DNA of 64,000 nt. Origin: an uncultured Bacteroidales bacterium (GTDB taxonomy: Bacteria; Bacteroidota; Bacteroidia; Bacteroidales; UBA932). The position numbers and the translations under genes are program-made. The notes under the pieces are model-generated. The model was not told the DNA's origin and ran no database searches. It was given only the letters and a program-made list of their open reading frames with translations. The stretch lies in the NCBI GenBank assembly GCA_947253655.1, contig CAMYAE010000005.1:44166-108165 (forward strand), in the 5' to 3' direction. Below are positions 1-8,177 of the stretch, in pieces (the first letter of the stretch is position 1; every line of letters begins with the position of its first letter).

Positions 1-1
1 A

Positions 2-571
2 CTCCTGTCAAGACTCAAATGGGGCTTGTCCGTTGAGCTTCAGAGGCCATCCTATGCAACAAGGCTTGCAATGCTTAAAGCAAGAGCTTTCAGGGAAGGG
101 GTGAAGATAGATGAAGAAGTTTTAGTATATCTCGCAAAGAGGATAACGTCCAATTTCAGGGAGCTTGAAGGTGCACTGATTTCCCTGATAGCCCACGCTA
201 CGCTTACCCACAGGGAGGCCACGTTGGAACTTGCCGAAAGCATTACGGAAAATATAGTAGGCGAGGACAGGTACGAACTCTCTATCGATACCGTACAAAA
301 GACAGTTTGCGAGTATTTCAACATAACAAGGGACGCCCTCCTTTCAAAATCCAGAAAACGTCAGATTGTGCAGGCTCGTCAGATTGCGATGTATATGGTC
401 AGAAACCTTATAAACTGCTCGCTTTCTACTATAGGCACGGAACTTGGCGGCAAGGATCATTCTACGGTACTGCATGCTTGTACTACCGTTTCAGACCTTA
501 TGGCAACAGACAAGACGTTCAGACAATATGTTTCTGATATTGAAAGAATGCTCGCACCTGTGCAGAAATGA
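2..571 (+). CDS. dnaA: DnaA replication initiator, 3' part only
   Basis: This is the C-terminal part of the chromosomal replication initiator DnaA. The reading frame is open from base 2, so the gene begins before the window and the TTG at 26 is an internal codon. Visible parts are the end of the AAA+ domain (LLSRLKWG followed by LQRPSYATR, resembling the usual sensor region), the lid helices, and the DNA-binding domain IV with the DnaA signature KDHSTVLHAC near bases 452-481. Domain IV binds DnaA boxes at oriC. No cluster of DnaA boxes is apparent downstream. rpe follows after a short gap on the same strand. Confidence 0.95.
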   Translation, partial: LLSRLKWGLSVELQRPSYATRLAMLKARAFREGVKIDEEVLVYLAKRITSNFRELEGALISLIAHATLTHREATLELAESITENIVGEDRYELSIDTVQKTVCEYFNITRDALLSKSRKRQIVQARQIAMYMVRNLINCSLSTIGTELGGKDHSTVLHACTTVSDLMATDKTFRQYVSDIERMLAPVQK

Positions 572-595
572 TGCAAGTAACAGACTTTATTGAAT

Positions 596-1261
596 ATGCA
601 AAGACTTGTAGCACCCTCCATGCTTTCTGCGGACTTCCTGAATTTGGAAAAGGATGTCGCTTTCGTAAATAAGTATGCCGATATTTTCCATTTGGATGTG
701 ATGGACGGTATCTTTGTCCCTAATATCTCATACGGATTTCCCGTGATAGAAGCTATTGCCAAGAAAGCTGCCAAGCCCATGGATGCTCATCTGATGATTA
801 CATATCCAGAGAAATATATAGAGAGATTTGTCAAGGCCGGAGCCTCTATGGTTAGTTTTCATCTTGAAGCCGCCATGGATTCGGGGACCGATCCGGTGAA
901 AATTCTGTCGGATATAAAAGGTCTTGGAGCAAGGGCGGGAATGGCAATCGATCCGGATGTCCCTGTAGAAAAGCTATTTCCGTACATAGAATATGCGGAC
1001 TTTATGCTTATAATGTCAGTATTCGCAGGCTTTGGAGGGCAGAAATTCATTGAAGACACCTATAAAAGAATATCCGATCTCAAAAATGAGATAGAGCGGA
1101 GGAATTCCAAGTGCATGATTGAGGTGGACGGTGGAGTGTCGCCGGCCAATGCCGACAGGCTTGTTGAATGCGGGGCGGAAATTCTGGTTGCAGGAAGCTC
1201 CATATTCAAGGCTGAAGACAGGGCAGAGGCAGCAAGGAAGATCAGAGGTCAGATTATATAG
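596..1261 (+). CDS. rpe: Ribulose-phosphate 3-epimerase
   Basis: Interconverts ribulose 5-phosphate and xylulose 5-phosphate in the pentose phosphate pathway; cytoplasmic TIM barrel. Family marks are APSMLSADF at the N terminus, HLDVMDGIFVPN around residues 32-43 with the metal-binding His and the catalytic Asp, DAHLMI near residue 66, EVDGGV near 176 and the phosphate loop AGSSIF near 202. The length of 221 residues is normal. I chose the ATG at 596; a TTG two codons upstream (590) is possible but less likely. It follows dnaA by about 25 bases and may share its transcript. Its 3' end overlaps that of the convergent birA by 13 bases. Confidence 0.95.
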   Translation: MQRLVAPSMLSADFLNLEKDVAFVNKYADIFHLDVMDGIFVPNISYGFPVIEAIAKKAAKPMDAHLMITYPEKYIERFVKAGASMVSFHLEAAMDSGTDPVKILSDIKGLGARAGMAIDPDVPVEKLFPYIEYADFMLIMSVFAGFGGQKFIEDTYKRISDLKNEIERRNSKCMIEVDGGVSPANADRLVECGAEILVAGSSIFKAEDRAEAARKIRGQII

Positions 1262-2001
1262 CTTATCTCCTTGAAGGCAAAATATTTAAAGCAACCGTCC
1301 TCAAGCTCTACCATAAGTCTCGCATCATCGGAGACTCCTCTGATTATGCCTTTGAACACCCTGCCTTCAATTGTATCTGTATAATGCCGGCTCTCATCCT
1401 TTCTATAAAGCATTGACAGATATTTTTCCTTTAACTTGTCCGGAGATGATGAAGCCATATCAATGTAGGCAGAAAGCACCTCTAAAAGGCGTAGGAGACA
1501 GGCTTTTGTATCGAAAGTTCTTTTTGTCAGGTACTTCATTGAGCAAGGGTTCATAAGTTCCGGAGGAAAATCAGTCTGGTTTACATTCAGTCCTATCCCA
1601 ACAATGCTTGCACTTACATTCTTGTCTGCAAGTGTATTTTCCACGAGCATGCCGCAGATTTTCCTGTCTCCGCAATATATGTCGTTCGGCCATTTTATTT
1701 TTGCATTTATGCCGTATTCTCCCAACATTTCGGCAACTGCTATTGTCGCAGCCTCACTTATTATGAATTGTCTGTCTACAGGAATTGAGGGGACACCGTT
1801 CATGCCGGGGAACAATAAAATTGAGAAAGTCAGGTTGTCTCCGGCTTTGCTCAGCCACTTGTTTCCTCTTTGCCCCCTGCCGGCAGTCTGGCTTTCAGCA
1901 GCGATTACTGACAAATTGTCAAGGGAAGAAAGATGCCTCCTGACGTAGCTGTTTGTCGAATCCACCTCGTCCAGCCATATTATTTTAAAGCCTGTTTTCA
2001 T
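1249..2001 (-). CDS. birA: Biotin--protein ligase (no HTH domain)
   Basis: Activates biotin with ATP and attaches it to the biotin carrier domain of carboxylases. The biotinyl-AMP loop is AGRGQRGNKW (residues about 40-50), and KWPNDIY near residue 104 holds the conserved lysine region; ICGMLVEN follows. At 250 residues the protein begins directly with the catalytic domain and lacks the N-terminal winged-helix repressor domain of E. coli BirA, so it is probably an enzyme only. It is read from a promoter back-to-back with that of rsfS and overlaps the end of rpe by 13 bases. Confidence 0.93.
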   Translation of the reverse strand: MKTGFKIIWLDEVDSTNSYVRRHLSSLDNLSVIAAESQTAGRGQRGNKWLSKAGDNLTFSILLFPGMNGVPSIPVDRQFIISEAATIAVAEMLGEYGINAKIKWPNDIYCGDRKICGMLVENTLADKNVSASIVGIGLNVNQTDFPPELMNPCSMKYLTKRTFDTKACLLRLLEVLSAYIDMASSSPDKLKEKYLSMLYRKDESRHYTDTIEGRVFKGIIRGVSDDARLMVELEDGCFKYFAFKEISYII

Positions 2002-2018
2002 TGGCTCGGAAATTGTGT

Positions 2019-2026
2019 TATCTTTG
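2019..2026 (+). promoter_or_regulatory. -7 promoter element for the rsfS-ftsH-cdsA-psd run
   Basis: TATCTTTG matches the Bacteroidota -7 consensus TAnnTTTG and lies 43 bases before the rsfS ATG. No good TTTG lies 19-21 bases upstream, so this is a half match. Confidence 0.55.
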
Positions 2027-2033
2027 TAAGTTG

Positions 2034-2041
2034 CAAAGTTA
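2034..2041 (-). promoter_or_regulatory. -7 promoter element for birA
   Basis: Read on the minus strand this is TAACTTTG, a TAnnTTTG match 32 bases before the birA ATG. It faces the rsfS promoter, so the two genes are divergently transcribed. Confidence 0.5.
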
Positions 2042-2069
2042 GTTTATAAAATAGATAAAATTGTAATAT

Positions 2070-2516
2070 ATGAAAATAAATCCGGTGAAAGTTATCGCTG
2101 ACGCGATGCTGGATAAAAAAGGAAAGGGTGTAGTGTCTCTTGATTTGAGAAAGATTGAAGGGGCGATTTCCGATTACTTTATAGTCTGCAATGCCGATTC
2201 TACTACGAATGTGGCTTCTATTGCGGATAATGTGCTGGTCAAGATGCAAGAAAAATGCAGCAGAAAGGTGCTCAGAATGCAGGGGCTTGAAAATGATTTC
2301 TGGATAATCCTGGATTACGGTGACATCGTGGTACATATTTTCCTTACTCAATATCGTGATTTCTACAGGCTTGAAGACCTATGGGCCGATGCCGGCAGAA
2401 AAGAATATACGGATATTGACTCCGAGCCTCAGGGGACTGTCACGGGTAAAAGGGTGAAGCCGAAAGCTGTTGCAAAAGTTCGTGCTTCAATATCGAAAAC
2501 AAAACAAACCGAATAA
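2070..2516 (+). CDS. rsfS: Ribosomal silencing factor RsfS (Iojap family)
   Basis: RsfS binds ribosomal protein uL14 on the 50S subunit and blocks subunit joining when nutrients are short. The Iojap fold is recognisable in residues about 8-112: DLRKIEGAISDYFIVC followed by the conserved C-terminal part with DYGDIVVHIF and the tail FYRLEDLWADA. The last 35 residues are a basic extension (148 residues in all, longer than many family members). It is the first gene of a plus-strand run, and its stop lies one base before the ftsH start. Confidence 0.93.
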   Translation: MKINPVKVIADAMLDKKGKGVVSLDLRKIEGAISDYFIVCNADSTTNVASIADNVLVKMQEKCSRKVLRMQGLENDFWIILDYGDIVVHIFLTQYRDFYRLEDLWADAGRKEYTDIDSEPQGTVTGKRVKPKAVAKVRASISKTKQTE

Positions 2517-2517
2517 G

Positions 2518-4467
2518 ATGGCGGGGAAAAATAAAAAACCCAAGAAGAGGATAGTCCGGGTCAATCTCGGCATCTCGTGGTTCTACCTCCTATTGATAAT
2601 AGGAATAGCAGTCATGCTTTTTAACAGGTCGTCTGCAAATCCGCAGAAAGTGGAATGGGCCGATGTTGAAACCATGATAAAGTCGGGCGATGTCAAGGAG
2701 ATCCATTTCGTCAGAAATGATTTCAAGGGAAATGTGACCATACGTCCTGACAGGCTTGCAAAATACTCTGATAAATTCGGGGGACAGGTGCCTGCAAAGT
2801 CGCCTCATTTCATATTCCTTGTATCCAACAAGTTCAATCCGGAAGAGACTTTCGGAGAGATGAACGCAGCCTTGACCGAGACTGACAGATTTAAGGTCAT
2901 ACTTGAGAACAAGGACAACACTTGGGTGAATATAATACAATGGCTTATCTTCCCTATACTTCTGATTCTGATGTGGGTATGGATGTTCAGAGGAATAGGC
3001 AAGAATATGGGTGGAGGTCCGGGAGGCCCCGGAGGCGTGTTCAATGTCGGGAAGTCAACAGGCAAGCTCGCGGACAAGAATCAGGTAAAAGTGACTTTCA
3101 AGGATGTCGCAGGCCTCTATGGTGCAAAAGAAGAGGTTATGGAGATTGTGGATTTCCTTAAGAATCCTCATAAATATACGGTTCTTGGCGGAAAAATTCC
3201 TAAAGGAGCCTTGCTTGTAGGACCTCCGGGTACGGGAAAAACCCTGCTTGCCAAGGCTGTTGCCGGCGAGGCCAATGTGCCTTTCTTCTCGATTTCCGGG
3301 TCGGATTTCGTGGAAATGTTCGTCGGAGTCGGAGCTTCAAGGGTAAGGGATCTTTTCCGCCAGGCAAAGGAAAAGGCACCGTGCATTGTTTTTATTGATG
3401 AGATAGATGCCGTGGGCAGGGCAAGAGGGAAAAATGTAGGTTTTTCTTCCAATGACGAGAGAGAAAACACTCTTAACCAGTTGCTTACGGAAATGGACGG
3501 ATTCGAGACCAACAGTGGAGTTATAATACTTGCAGCTACCAACAGGGCTGACATTCTCGACAAGGCTCTTCTGAGGGCCGGCCGTTTTGACCGCCAGATC
3601 CATGTGGACCTGCCTGAACTTAAAGAGAGGGAAGAGATTTTTCAGGTGCATCTTAGGGATATAAAGATTTCCGATGATTTTGATTTGAAGCTTATTGCCA
3701 AGCATACTCCAGGCTTTTCCGGTGCGGATATAGCAAACGTCTGCAATGAAGCAGCCCTTACAGCATCGAGAAAGAATAAGAAAAATGTTGATCAGCAGGA
3801 TTTTATGGACGCTATTGACAGGATTGTCGGTGGGCTTGAAAGAAAGAGCGCGACTATAATGTCACCTTCTGAAAAGAGGACTACGGCCTATCACGAGGCA
3901 GGCCATGCCACGGTTGGTTGGCTTCTTCCTCATTCTGATCCTGTTTTGAAAGTAAGTCTCATCCCGAGAGGACAGGCCCTGGGGCTGACATGGTATCTTC
4001 CGGAGGACAGGAAGATCATATCAAGATCTTATATGCTTGACAGTATGTGCTCCCTGATTGCAGGCCGTGTGGCAGAGGAGATTATCAACGGAGAGCCGGC
4101 TACCGGAGCCTTGAACGATTTGGAAAGGCTTACGCAAATGGCCTACGGCATGGTAAAATACTACGGAATGAGCGATCAGGTCGGCACCTTGTCATTTTAT
4201 GACAGCACGGGAGCCAGGGGCTATGATTTTACAAAACCTTATAGCGAAAAGACTGCCGAGCTGATGGATAAGGAAGTCAGAAACCTCGTAGACAGTATTT
4301 ATGCTAAGACTTTGAAGATTTTGACAGACCATAAGGATGGATTTACGCAGATTGCCGAGCTCCTTTTGGAAAAAGAAGTTATATTTGCAGAAGATATAGA
4401 GAAAATATTAGGGCCTAAGGCCAGACCTGAGGGCTATACCGAACACGTAAACCCGGAGCATGAATAA
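2518..4467 (+). CDS. ftsH: ATP-dependent zinc metalloprotease FtsH
   Basis: Membrane-bound hexameric AAA+ protease that degrades misfolded membrane proteins and unstable regulators. The order is: basic N terminus, transmembrane helix at about residues 18-36, periplasmic domain, second helix at about 140-158, glycine-rich linker, AAA+ domain with Walker A GPPGTGKT near 238, Walker B FIDEID near 291 and the second region of homology ending AGRFDRQ, then the protease domain with the zinc motif HEAGH near 459. The ATG at 2518 is chosen; a longer frame from 2470 would overlap rsfS. The length of 649 residues is typical. It overlaps cdsA by 8 bases. Confidence 0.97.
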   Translation: MAGKNKKPKKRIVRVNLGISWFYLLLIIGIAVMLFNRSSANPQKVEWADVETMIKSGDVKEIHFVRNDFKGNVTIRPDRLAKYSDKFGGQVPAKSPHFIFLVSNKFNPEETFGEMNAALTETDRFKVILENKDNTWVNIIQWLIFPILLILMWVWMFRGIGKNMGGGPGGPGGVFNVGKSTGKLADKNQVKVTFKDVAGLYGAKEEVMEIVDFLKNPHKYTVLGGKIPKGALLVGPPGTGKTLLAKAVAGEANVPFFSISGSDFVEMFVGVGASRVRDLFRQAKEKAPCIVFIDEIDAVGRARGKNVGFSSNDERENTLNQLLTEMDGFETNSGVIILAATNRADILDKALLRAGRFDRQIHVDLPELKEREEIFQVHLRDIKISDDFDLKLIAKHTPGFSGADIANVCNEAALTASRKNKKNVDQQDFMDAIDRIVGGLERKSATIMSPSEKRTTAYHEAGHATVGWLLPHSDPVLKVSLIPRGQALGLTWYLPEDRKIISRSYMLDSMCSLIAGRVAEEIINGEPATGALNDLERLTQMAYGMVKYYGMSDQVGTLSFYDSTGARGYDFTKPYSEKTAELMDKEVRNLVDSIYAKTLKILTDHKDGFTQIAELLLEKEVIFAEDIEKILGPKARPEGYTEHVNPEHE

Positions 4468-5284
4468 TACTGTGGTAAGGACGATTTCCGGAATCGGATT
4501 CGTAGCGATTATTGTCGCATCACTGCTTCTGAACAAATTTGTTTTTGCGGCTTTGATGATATTCATCGAAGTCGTCATGATGATTGAATTCTTCAGAATG
4601 ACAATGGGCAAGAAATATTTCCTGTCCCAGGCCCTTGCCGTTGTGGCGGGAGTTGTGCTCTTTGCCTTGTTCTTCCTGATATGTGCCTACGATATCCCTT
4701 TGAAATATATGGCCCTTGCCATAATTCCGATTTCAATAATAATGGTGGAATCGCTGTATGTCAAGGACAAGGATGATTTCTGGAAATTTTCCTTTATCTA
4801 CACCGGCACTCTGTATATTTCAATTCCTCTCGCCCTGTCTAATTTCCTCGTATTCGACAATACCGTCTTCAACGGGCTTCCGATGCTGTGTTTCTTTATT
4901 ATTATATGGGCGACTGACGTCGGAGGCTACGTGTTCGGTCTGACTTTCGGGAAAAACGGCAAGAAACTTTTCCCTGAAATATCGCCGAAAAAATCCTGGG
5001 CAGGCTTTTGGGGAGGAATGATATGTGCGACCGCAGCAGCAGCCATATTGAAATATATCGGCTTACTCGATTTCCCTATGGTACATTGCATATTTATGGC
5101 TATAGTTATGGATGTGGCCGGTGTTTACGGTGATCTTTTCGAATCTCAGTGGAAGCGTTGCTTCGATATCAAGGATTCCGGCAAGATCATTCCGGGGCAC
5201 GGAGGGATGCTGGACCGTTTTGACAGCAGTCTGATAGCAATCCCCACCGGAGTTTTGTACTTAATTGTGTTCAACCTTATGTAA
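4460..5284 (+). CDS. cdsA: Phosphatidate cytidylyltransferase (CDP-diglyceride synthase)
   Basis: Makes CDP-diacylglycerol from phosphatidic acid and CTP, the branch point for all phospholipids here. It is a 274-residue polytopic inner-membrane protein with about seven hydrophobic segments. The family signature sits near the C terminus: QWKRCFDIKDSGKIIPGHGG followed by MLDRFD. The ATG at 4460 overlaps the end of ftsH in the pattern ATGAATAA, which suggests translational coupling. psd follows after about 40 bases, and pssA (50442-51167) is the missing middle step of phosphatidylethanolamine synthesis. Confidence 0.95.
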   Translation: MNNTVVRTISGIGFVAIIVASLLLNKFVFAALMIFIEVVMMIEFFRMTMGKKYFLSQALAVVAGVVLFALFFLICAYDIPLKYMALAIIPISIIMVESLYVKDKDDFWKFSFIYTGTLYISIPLALSNFLVFDNTVFNGLPMLCFFIIIWATDVGGYVFGLTFGKNGKKLFPEISPKKSWAGFWGGMICATAAAAILKYIGLLDFPMVHCIFMAIVMDVAGVYGDLFESQWKRCFDIKDSGKIIPGHGGMLDRFDSSLIAIPTGVLYLIVFNLM

Positions 5285-5325
5285 TTAGGGAATTATTCCT
5301 AAATTTACAACTTAAACGAGACTAT

Positions 5326-5976
5326 ATGCGTATAGATAAAGATTCATACGGTACCATAGCAAGAATTTGGCTGCTGGCAATAATAGCAATTATACTATTG
5401 CTATGGCTTGTGAAATTGAAAGCGGTGTCTGTTCCGCTTTCGGTTGCACTTTTTGTATTTATGGTCTTCGTAACGTGGTTTCACAGGGTTCCGCAAAGAT
5501 CATGCACAGTTGCCGATGGCACAGTCGTATCTGCCGCTGACGGCAAGGTTGTCTTTGTCGATAAGGTTTATGAAAAAGAGTATCTGAAAAAGGAATGTAT
5601 CAAGGTCTCGGTATATATGGATTTTTTCAATGTGCATGCCAATTTCTGGCCTATGAGCGGAGAAATATCCTATTATCAGTATCATCCGGGCAGATATCTG
5701 CTGGCCTTTCTTCCCAAGGCTTCAGAATTGAATGAACATGCCTCAACCGCAATCAGGAATGCCCATGGAGAGATTCTCTTCAAGCAGATTGCCGGCACGT
5801 TTGCAAGGCGTATAGTATGCTATTCGGAAAAAGGAGTTGTTGTTGAGTGCGGCAAACAATGCGGCATCATCAAATTCGGCTCAAGGCTTGATATGTTTCT
5901 TCCGCTTGATGCCGACATTAAGGTCAAGGTGGGAGACGTTACAAAGGCCGCCGAAACGGTAATTGCCACCTTGTAG
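5326..5976 (+). CDS. psd: Phosphatidylserine decarboxylase proenzyme
   Basis: Decarboxylates phosphatidylserine to phosphatidylethanolamine at the inner membrane. At 216 residues it belongs to the short form of the family. Two N-terminal hydrophobic segments (about residues 11-48) are followed by VHANFWPMSG and, near the C terminus, FGSRLDMFLP. Cleavage between Gly185 and Ser186 in that motif should create the pyruvoyl group. It closes the rsfS-ftsH-cdsA-psd run and meets the convergent ispG with no spacer at all, so any terminator would lie inside coding sequence. Confidence 0.95.
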   Translation: MRIDKDSYGTIARIWLLAIIAIILLLWLVKLKAVSVPLSVALFVFMVFVTWFHRVPQRSCTVADGTVVSAADGKVVFVDKVYEKEYLKKECIKVSVYMDFFNVHANFWPMSGEISYYQYHPGRYLLAFLPKASELNEHASTAIRNAHGEILFKQIAGTFARRIVCYSEKGVVVECGKQCGIIKFGSRLDMFLPLDADIKVKVGDVTKAAETVIATL

Positions 5977-7320
5977 CTATCGGCTCTTCTTATCGGATTC
6001 AATAAGTTCAGCCAATCTGTCCACTGCCTCGTTTTCAGGAACGTGACGCAGTATCGGTGTCTTTTTCTTATAAATTGTAACCTTCCTGTCGCCCTCTCCC
6101 ACATAGCCCCAATCAGCATCAGCCATCTCGCCGGGACCGTTTACAATGCACCCCATAACGGCAATGACGACGTCCTTAAGATGGGCGGTCTTTGCCTTTA
6201 CCTCCTCAAATGTGTCCTGCAGATTGTACATTGTTCTTCCACAACCGGGGCAGGCTATATATTCAGGCTTGTAGAAGCGTCTTCTGGCAGCCTGAAGCAG
6301 TTCATCTTCAAGGTATGCTCCGAGACCTGATTCTTCAATGGATATTTCTTTTCCCTGTTCGTCCCTATATGCACCGGTTATTTTAACATTGTCGAGTTCC
6401 TTATCGAGAAGCCTTTTCCCGAAGTCGCAGGAGACGTCGAGCAATAGCTTGTCTCTCGAGGGGGCATCGTATCTCGCAACAGCATCCTTGCCTGCAATCC
6501 GTATGGAACTCATGGATGAATATAATTTGCCCCCATATCTGTCAGCAAGATATTTTGCCACCGGCAGTTCGTTTTCCGGATCTTCGGTCAGCGACACCCT
6601 GATTGTATTGCCTATGCCTTCGGAAAGCAAGGCAGAAATCCCTACACAAGACTTAATTCTTCCGGAATCTCCATTACCTGCCTCCGTCACTCCAACATGC
6701 AACGGAAATACAAGGCCGAATTCCTGCATTTCCTTGGCCAGCAGTCGGTAAGCTTCAGTCATAACAATTGTGTTGCTCGACTTGAGAGACACCACTACAT
6801 TGTAGAATTCATTATCTGCACAAAGCCGTATCCATTCCATGGCGGCCAAAGCCATTGCTTTTGGAGTGTTGCCGTAAAGCCGGGTTATCCTTTCACCGAG
6901 AGAGCCGTGATTTAGGCCTATGCGGACAGCTGTTTTATTCTCCTTGCATGTAGTGACAAGCCTTGCGAATTGCTGGCATGCCTGGTCATGGTCCTTGCTG
7001 AAGTTTCCCGGATTAATCCTGACCTTTTCCACAAAAGGGGCAACGGCAATTGCTGTTTCTGAAGAAAAATGTATATCGGCGACAATAGGGGTGTCGATGC
7101 CATTATTGAGCAGTTGTCTCTTTATTTCCCTGATATATGGGACATACTTCAATCCCGGAACAGTAATCCTGATAAGCTGCGAGCCGGCGTCCGCCAATCT
7201 TATGCATTGTGCTACAGTGGCTTCCACATCATCAGTGTGGGTGTTGCACATCGTCTGTATAGCAATAGGCTCATCGCCTCCGATTTTAAGTCCGCCTATA
7301 TCGGCAATCAGGGTTTTCAT
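5977..7320 (-). CDS. ispG: 4-hydroxy-3-methylbut-2-en-1-yl diphosphate synthase, unusual length
   Basis: Penultimate enzyme of the MEP isoprenoid pathway, a [4Fe-4S] protein converting MEcPP to HMBPP. The TIM-barrel half runs from KIGGDEPIAIQTM to IRVSLTEDPENE; the cluster half starts at residue 354 with YIACPGCGR and continues with MGCIVNGPGE. Between them lie about 100 residues. From memory, two-domain bacterial enzymes have about 25 there (total near 370), while Bacteroides and plants carry a separate domain of about 250 (total above 600). At 447 residues this protein is intermediate. All cluster cysteines are present, so I expect an active enzyme. Last gene of the ligA run, overlapping its upstream neighbour by 4 bases. 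Confidence 0.95.
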   Translation of the reverse strand: MKTLIADIGGLKIGGDEPIAIQTMCNTHTDDVEATVAQCIRLADAGSQLIRITVPGLKYVPYIREIKRQLLNNGIDTPIVADIHFSSETAIAVAPFVEKVRINPGNFSKDHDQACQQFARLVTTCKENKTAVRIGLNHGSLGERITRLYGNTPKAMALAAMEWIRLCADNEFYNVVVSLKSSNTIVMTEAYRLLAKEMQEFGLVFPLHVGVTEAGNGDSGRIKSCVGISALLSEGIGNTIRVSLTEDPENELPVAKYLADRYGGKLYSSMSSIRIAGKDAVARYDAPSRDKLLLDVSCDFGKRLLDKELDNVKITGAYRDEQGKEISIEESGLGAYLEDELLQAARRRFYKPEYIACPGCGRTMYNLQDTFEEVKAKTAHLKDVVIAVMGCIVNGPGEMADADWGYVGEGDRKVTIYKKKTPILRHVPENEAVDRLAELIESDKKSR

Positions 7321-8177
7321 TTTATATCCTCTTGTTCATCATTTGTCCTGTCTTCTCCGAACACCATATTGTAGGCCTCTTTCCTCAGTTGGGCTTTCGT
7401 CTTTCCTATTCTCTTGGTCAGCTGGAAATGCAGACCGGCAGATATCATTACATCGAAAGGGTAGGCAAACCGGTAGTAATATTGACTGTTGTAGTCAGGT
7501 TTATATATGGAAGACATGGAATATTTAATAAGAGCGGTGACATGAAACTCGACGGGGGAGAACATGATTGCGAAGCCCCCTCCTCCACGAATTCCGTAGT
7601 CTATCCGTCTGTCATAATCATAAAAATTGGACCTGTGATATTCGTCCACGGCATCGCCGTATCTCTTTACGGATAGACGATAGCCGCCGTAAAGTCCTAT
7701 GTCGGCGATTATCTTGAAGCGTCCGGCGTCAAGGTGGAAATGTGACATCGCCGGCACTTCAATAAATTGATATACAGCTTTTTCAGCACCGTCCATAGTT
7801 GGCACGACACCTTCGTCATTAGCCTTGAACTGATAGCCGTCGTAGCCGAAAATCACTCCTGTCTGAAAGCCGAAGTACGGCATATATCCGAACATCTTGC
7901 CATATCTTGTATAAAAGACGCCTACGTTGATAGGAGTGAACATAGTGGTCTGCTGCTTAGGAGGGTTGAACATCATCCTGTTGAAAGAGACACCGTACTG
8001 GACCCCAATCATGGAATAATCGTTTATCACAATCTTCCTGTCCAGATTCACTGTGTCAAGGTATTCCTTACTGAACGTAGTGTCGGCAATCTCCTGTGCC
8101 TGCACCTGTCCTGCTGCAATTTGCACAGACAACGCCAAAAAGATAAGTTTATATATATTTTCTAACCTTAAAGTCAT
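7317..8177 (-). CDS. Predicted outer-membrane beta-barrel protein, function unknown
   Basis: I do not recognise a named family. An N-terminal signal peptide of about 27 residues (hydrophobic stretch LIFLALSVQIAAG, likely cut after VQAQ) is followed by alternating polar/hydrophobic strands rich in Tyr, Phe and Gly (GVQYGVSFNRMMF, YFGFQTGVIFGYDGY, IIADIGLYGGYRLSV, MISAGLHFQL), as in small porin-like barrels of Bacteroidota. The C terminus is polar and acidic instead of ending in Phe, unlike a classical barrel. It overlaps ispG and the upstream lipoprotein gene by 4 bases each, so it is probably translated together with them. Assignment to the outer membrane is inferred. Confidence 0.7.
   Translation of the reverse strand: MTLRLENIYKLIFLALSVQIAAGQVQAQEIADTTFSKEYLDTVNLDRKIVINDYSMIGVQYGVSFNRMMFNPPKQQTTMFTPINVGVFYTRYGKMFGYMPYFGFQTGVIFGYDGYQFKANDEGVVPTMDGAEKAVYQFIEVPAMSHFHLDAGRFKIIADIGLYGGYRLSVKRYGDAVDEYHRSNFYDYDRRIDYGIRGGGGFAIMFSPVEFHVTALIKYSMSSIYKPDYNSQYYYRFAYPFDVMISAGLHFQLTKRIGKTKAQLRKEAYNMVFGEDRTNDEQEDIK

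Noticed and set aside
1..1300. Replication origin near dnaA
   Set aside because: dnaA is present but I saw no cluster of DnaA boxes or AT-rich unwinding repeat here; in Bacteroidota oriC is often elsewhere.
2470..2517. Upstream extension of ftsH (start at 2470)
   Set aside because: It overlaps rsfS in another frame and lacks the family N terminus; the ATG at 2518 follows the rsfS stop directly.
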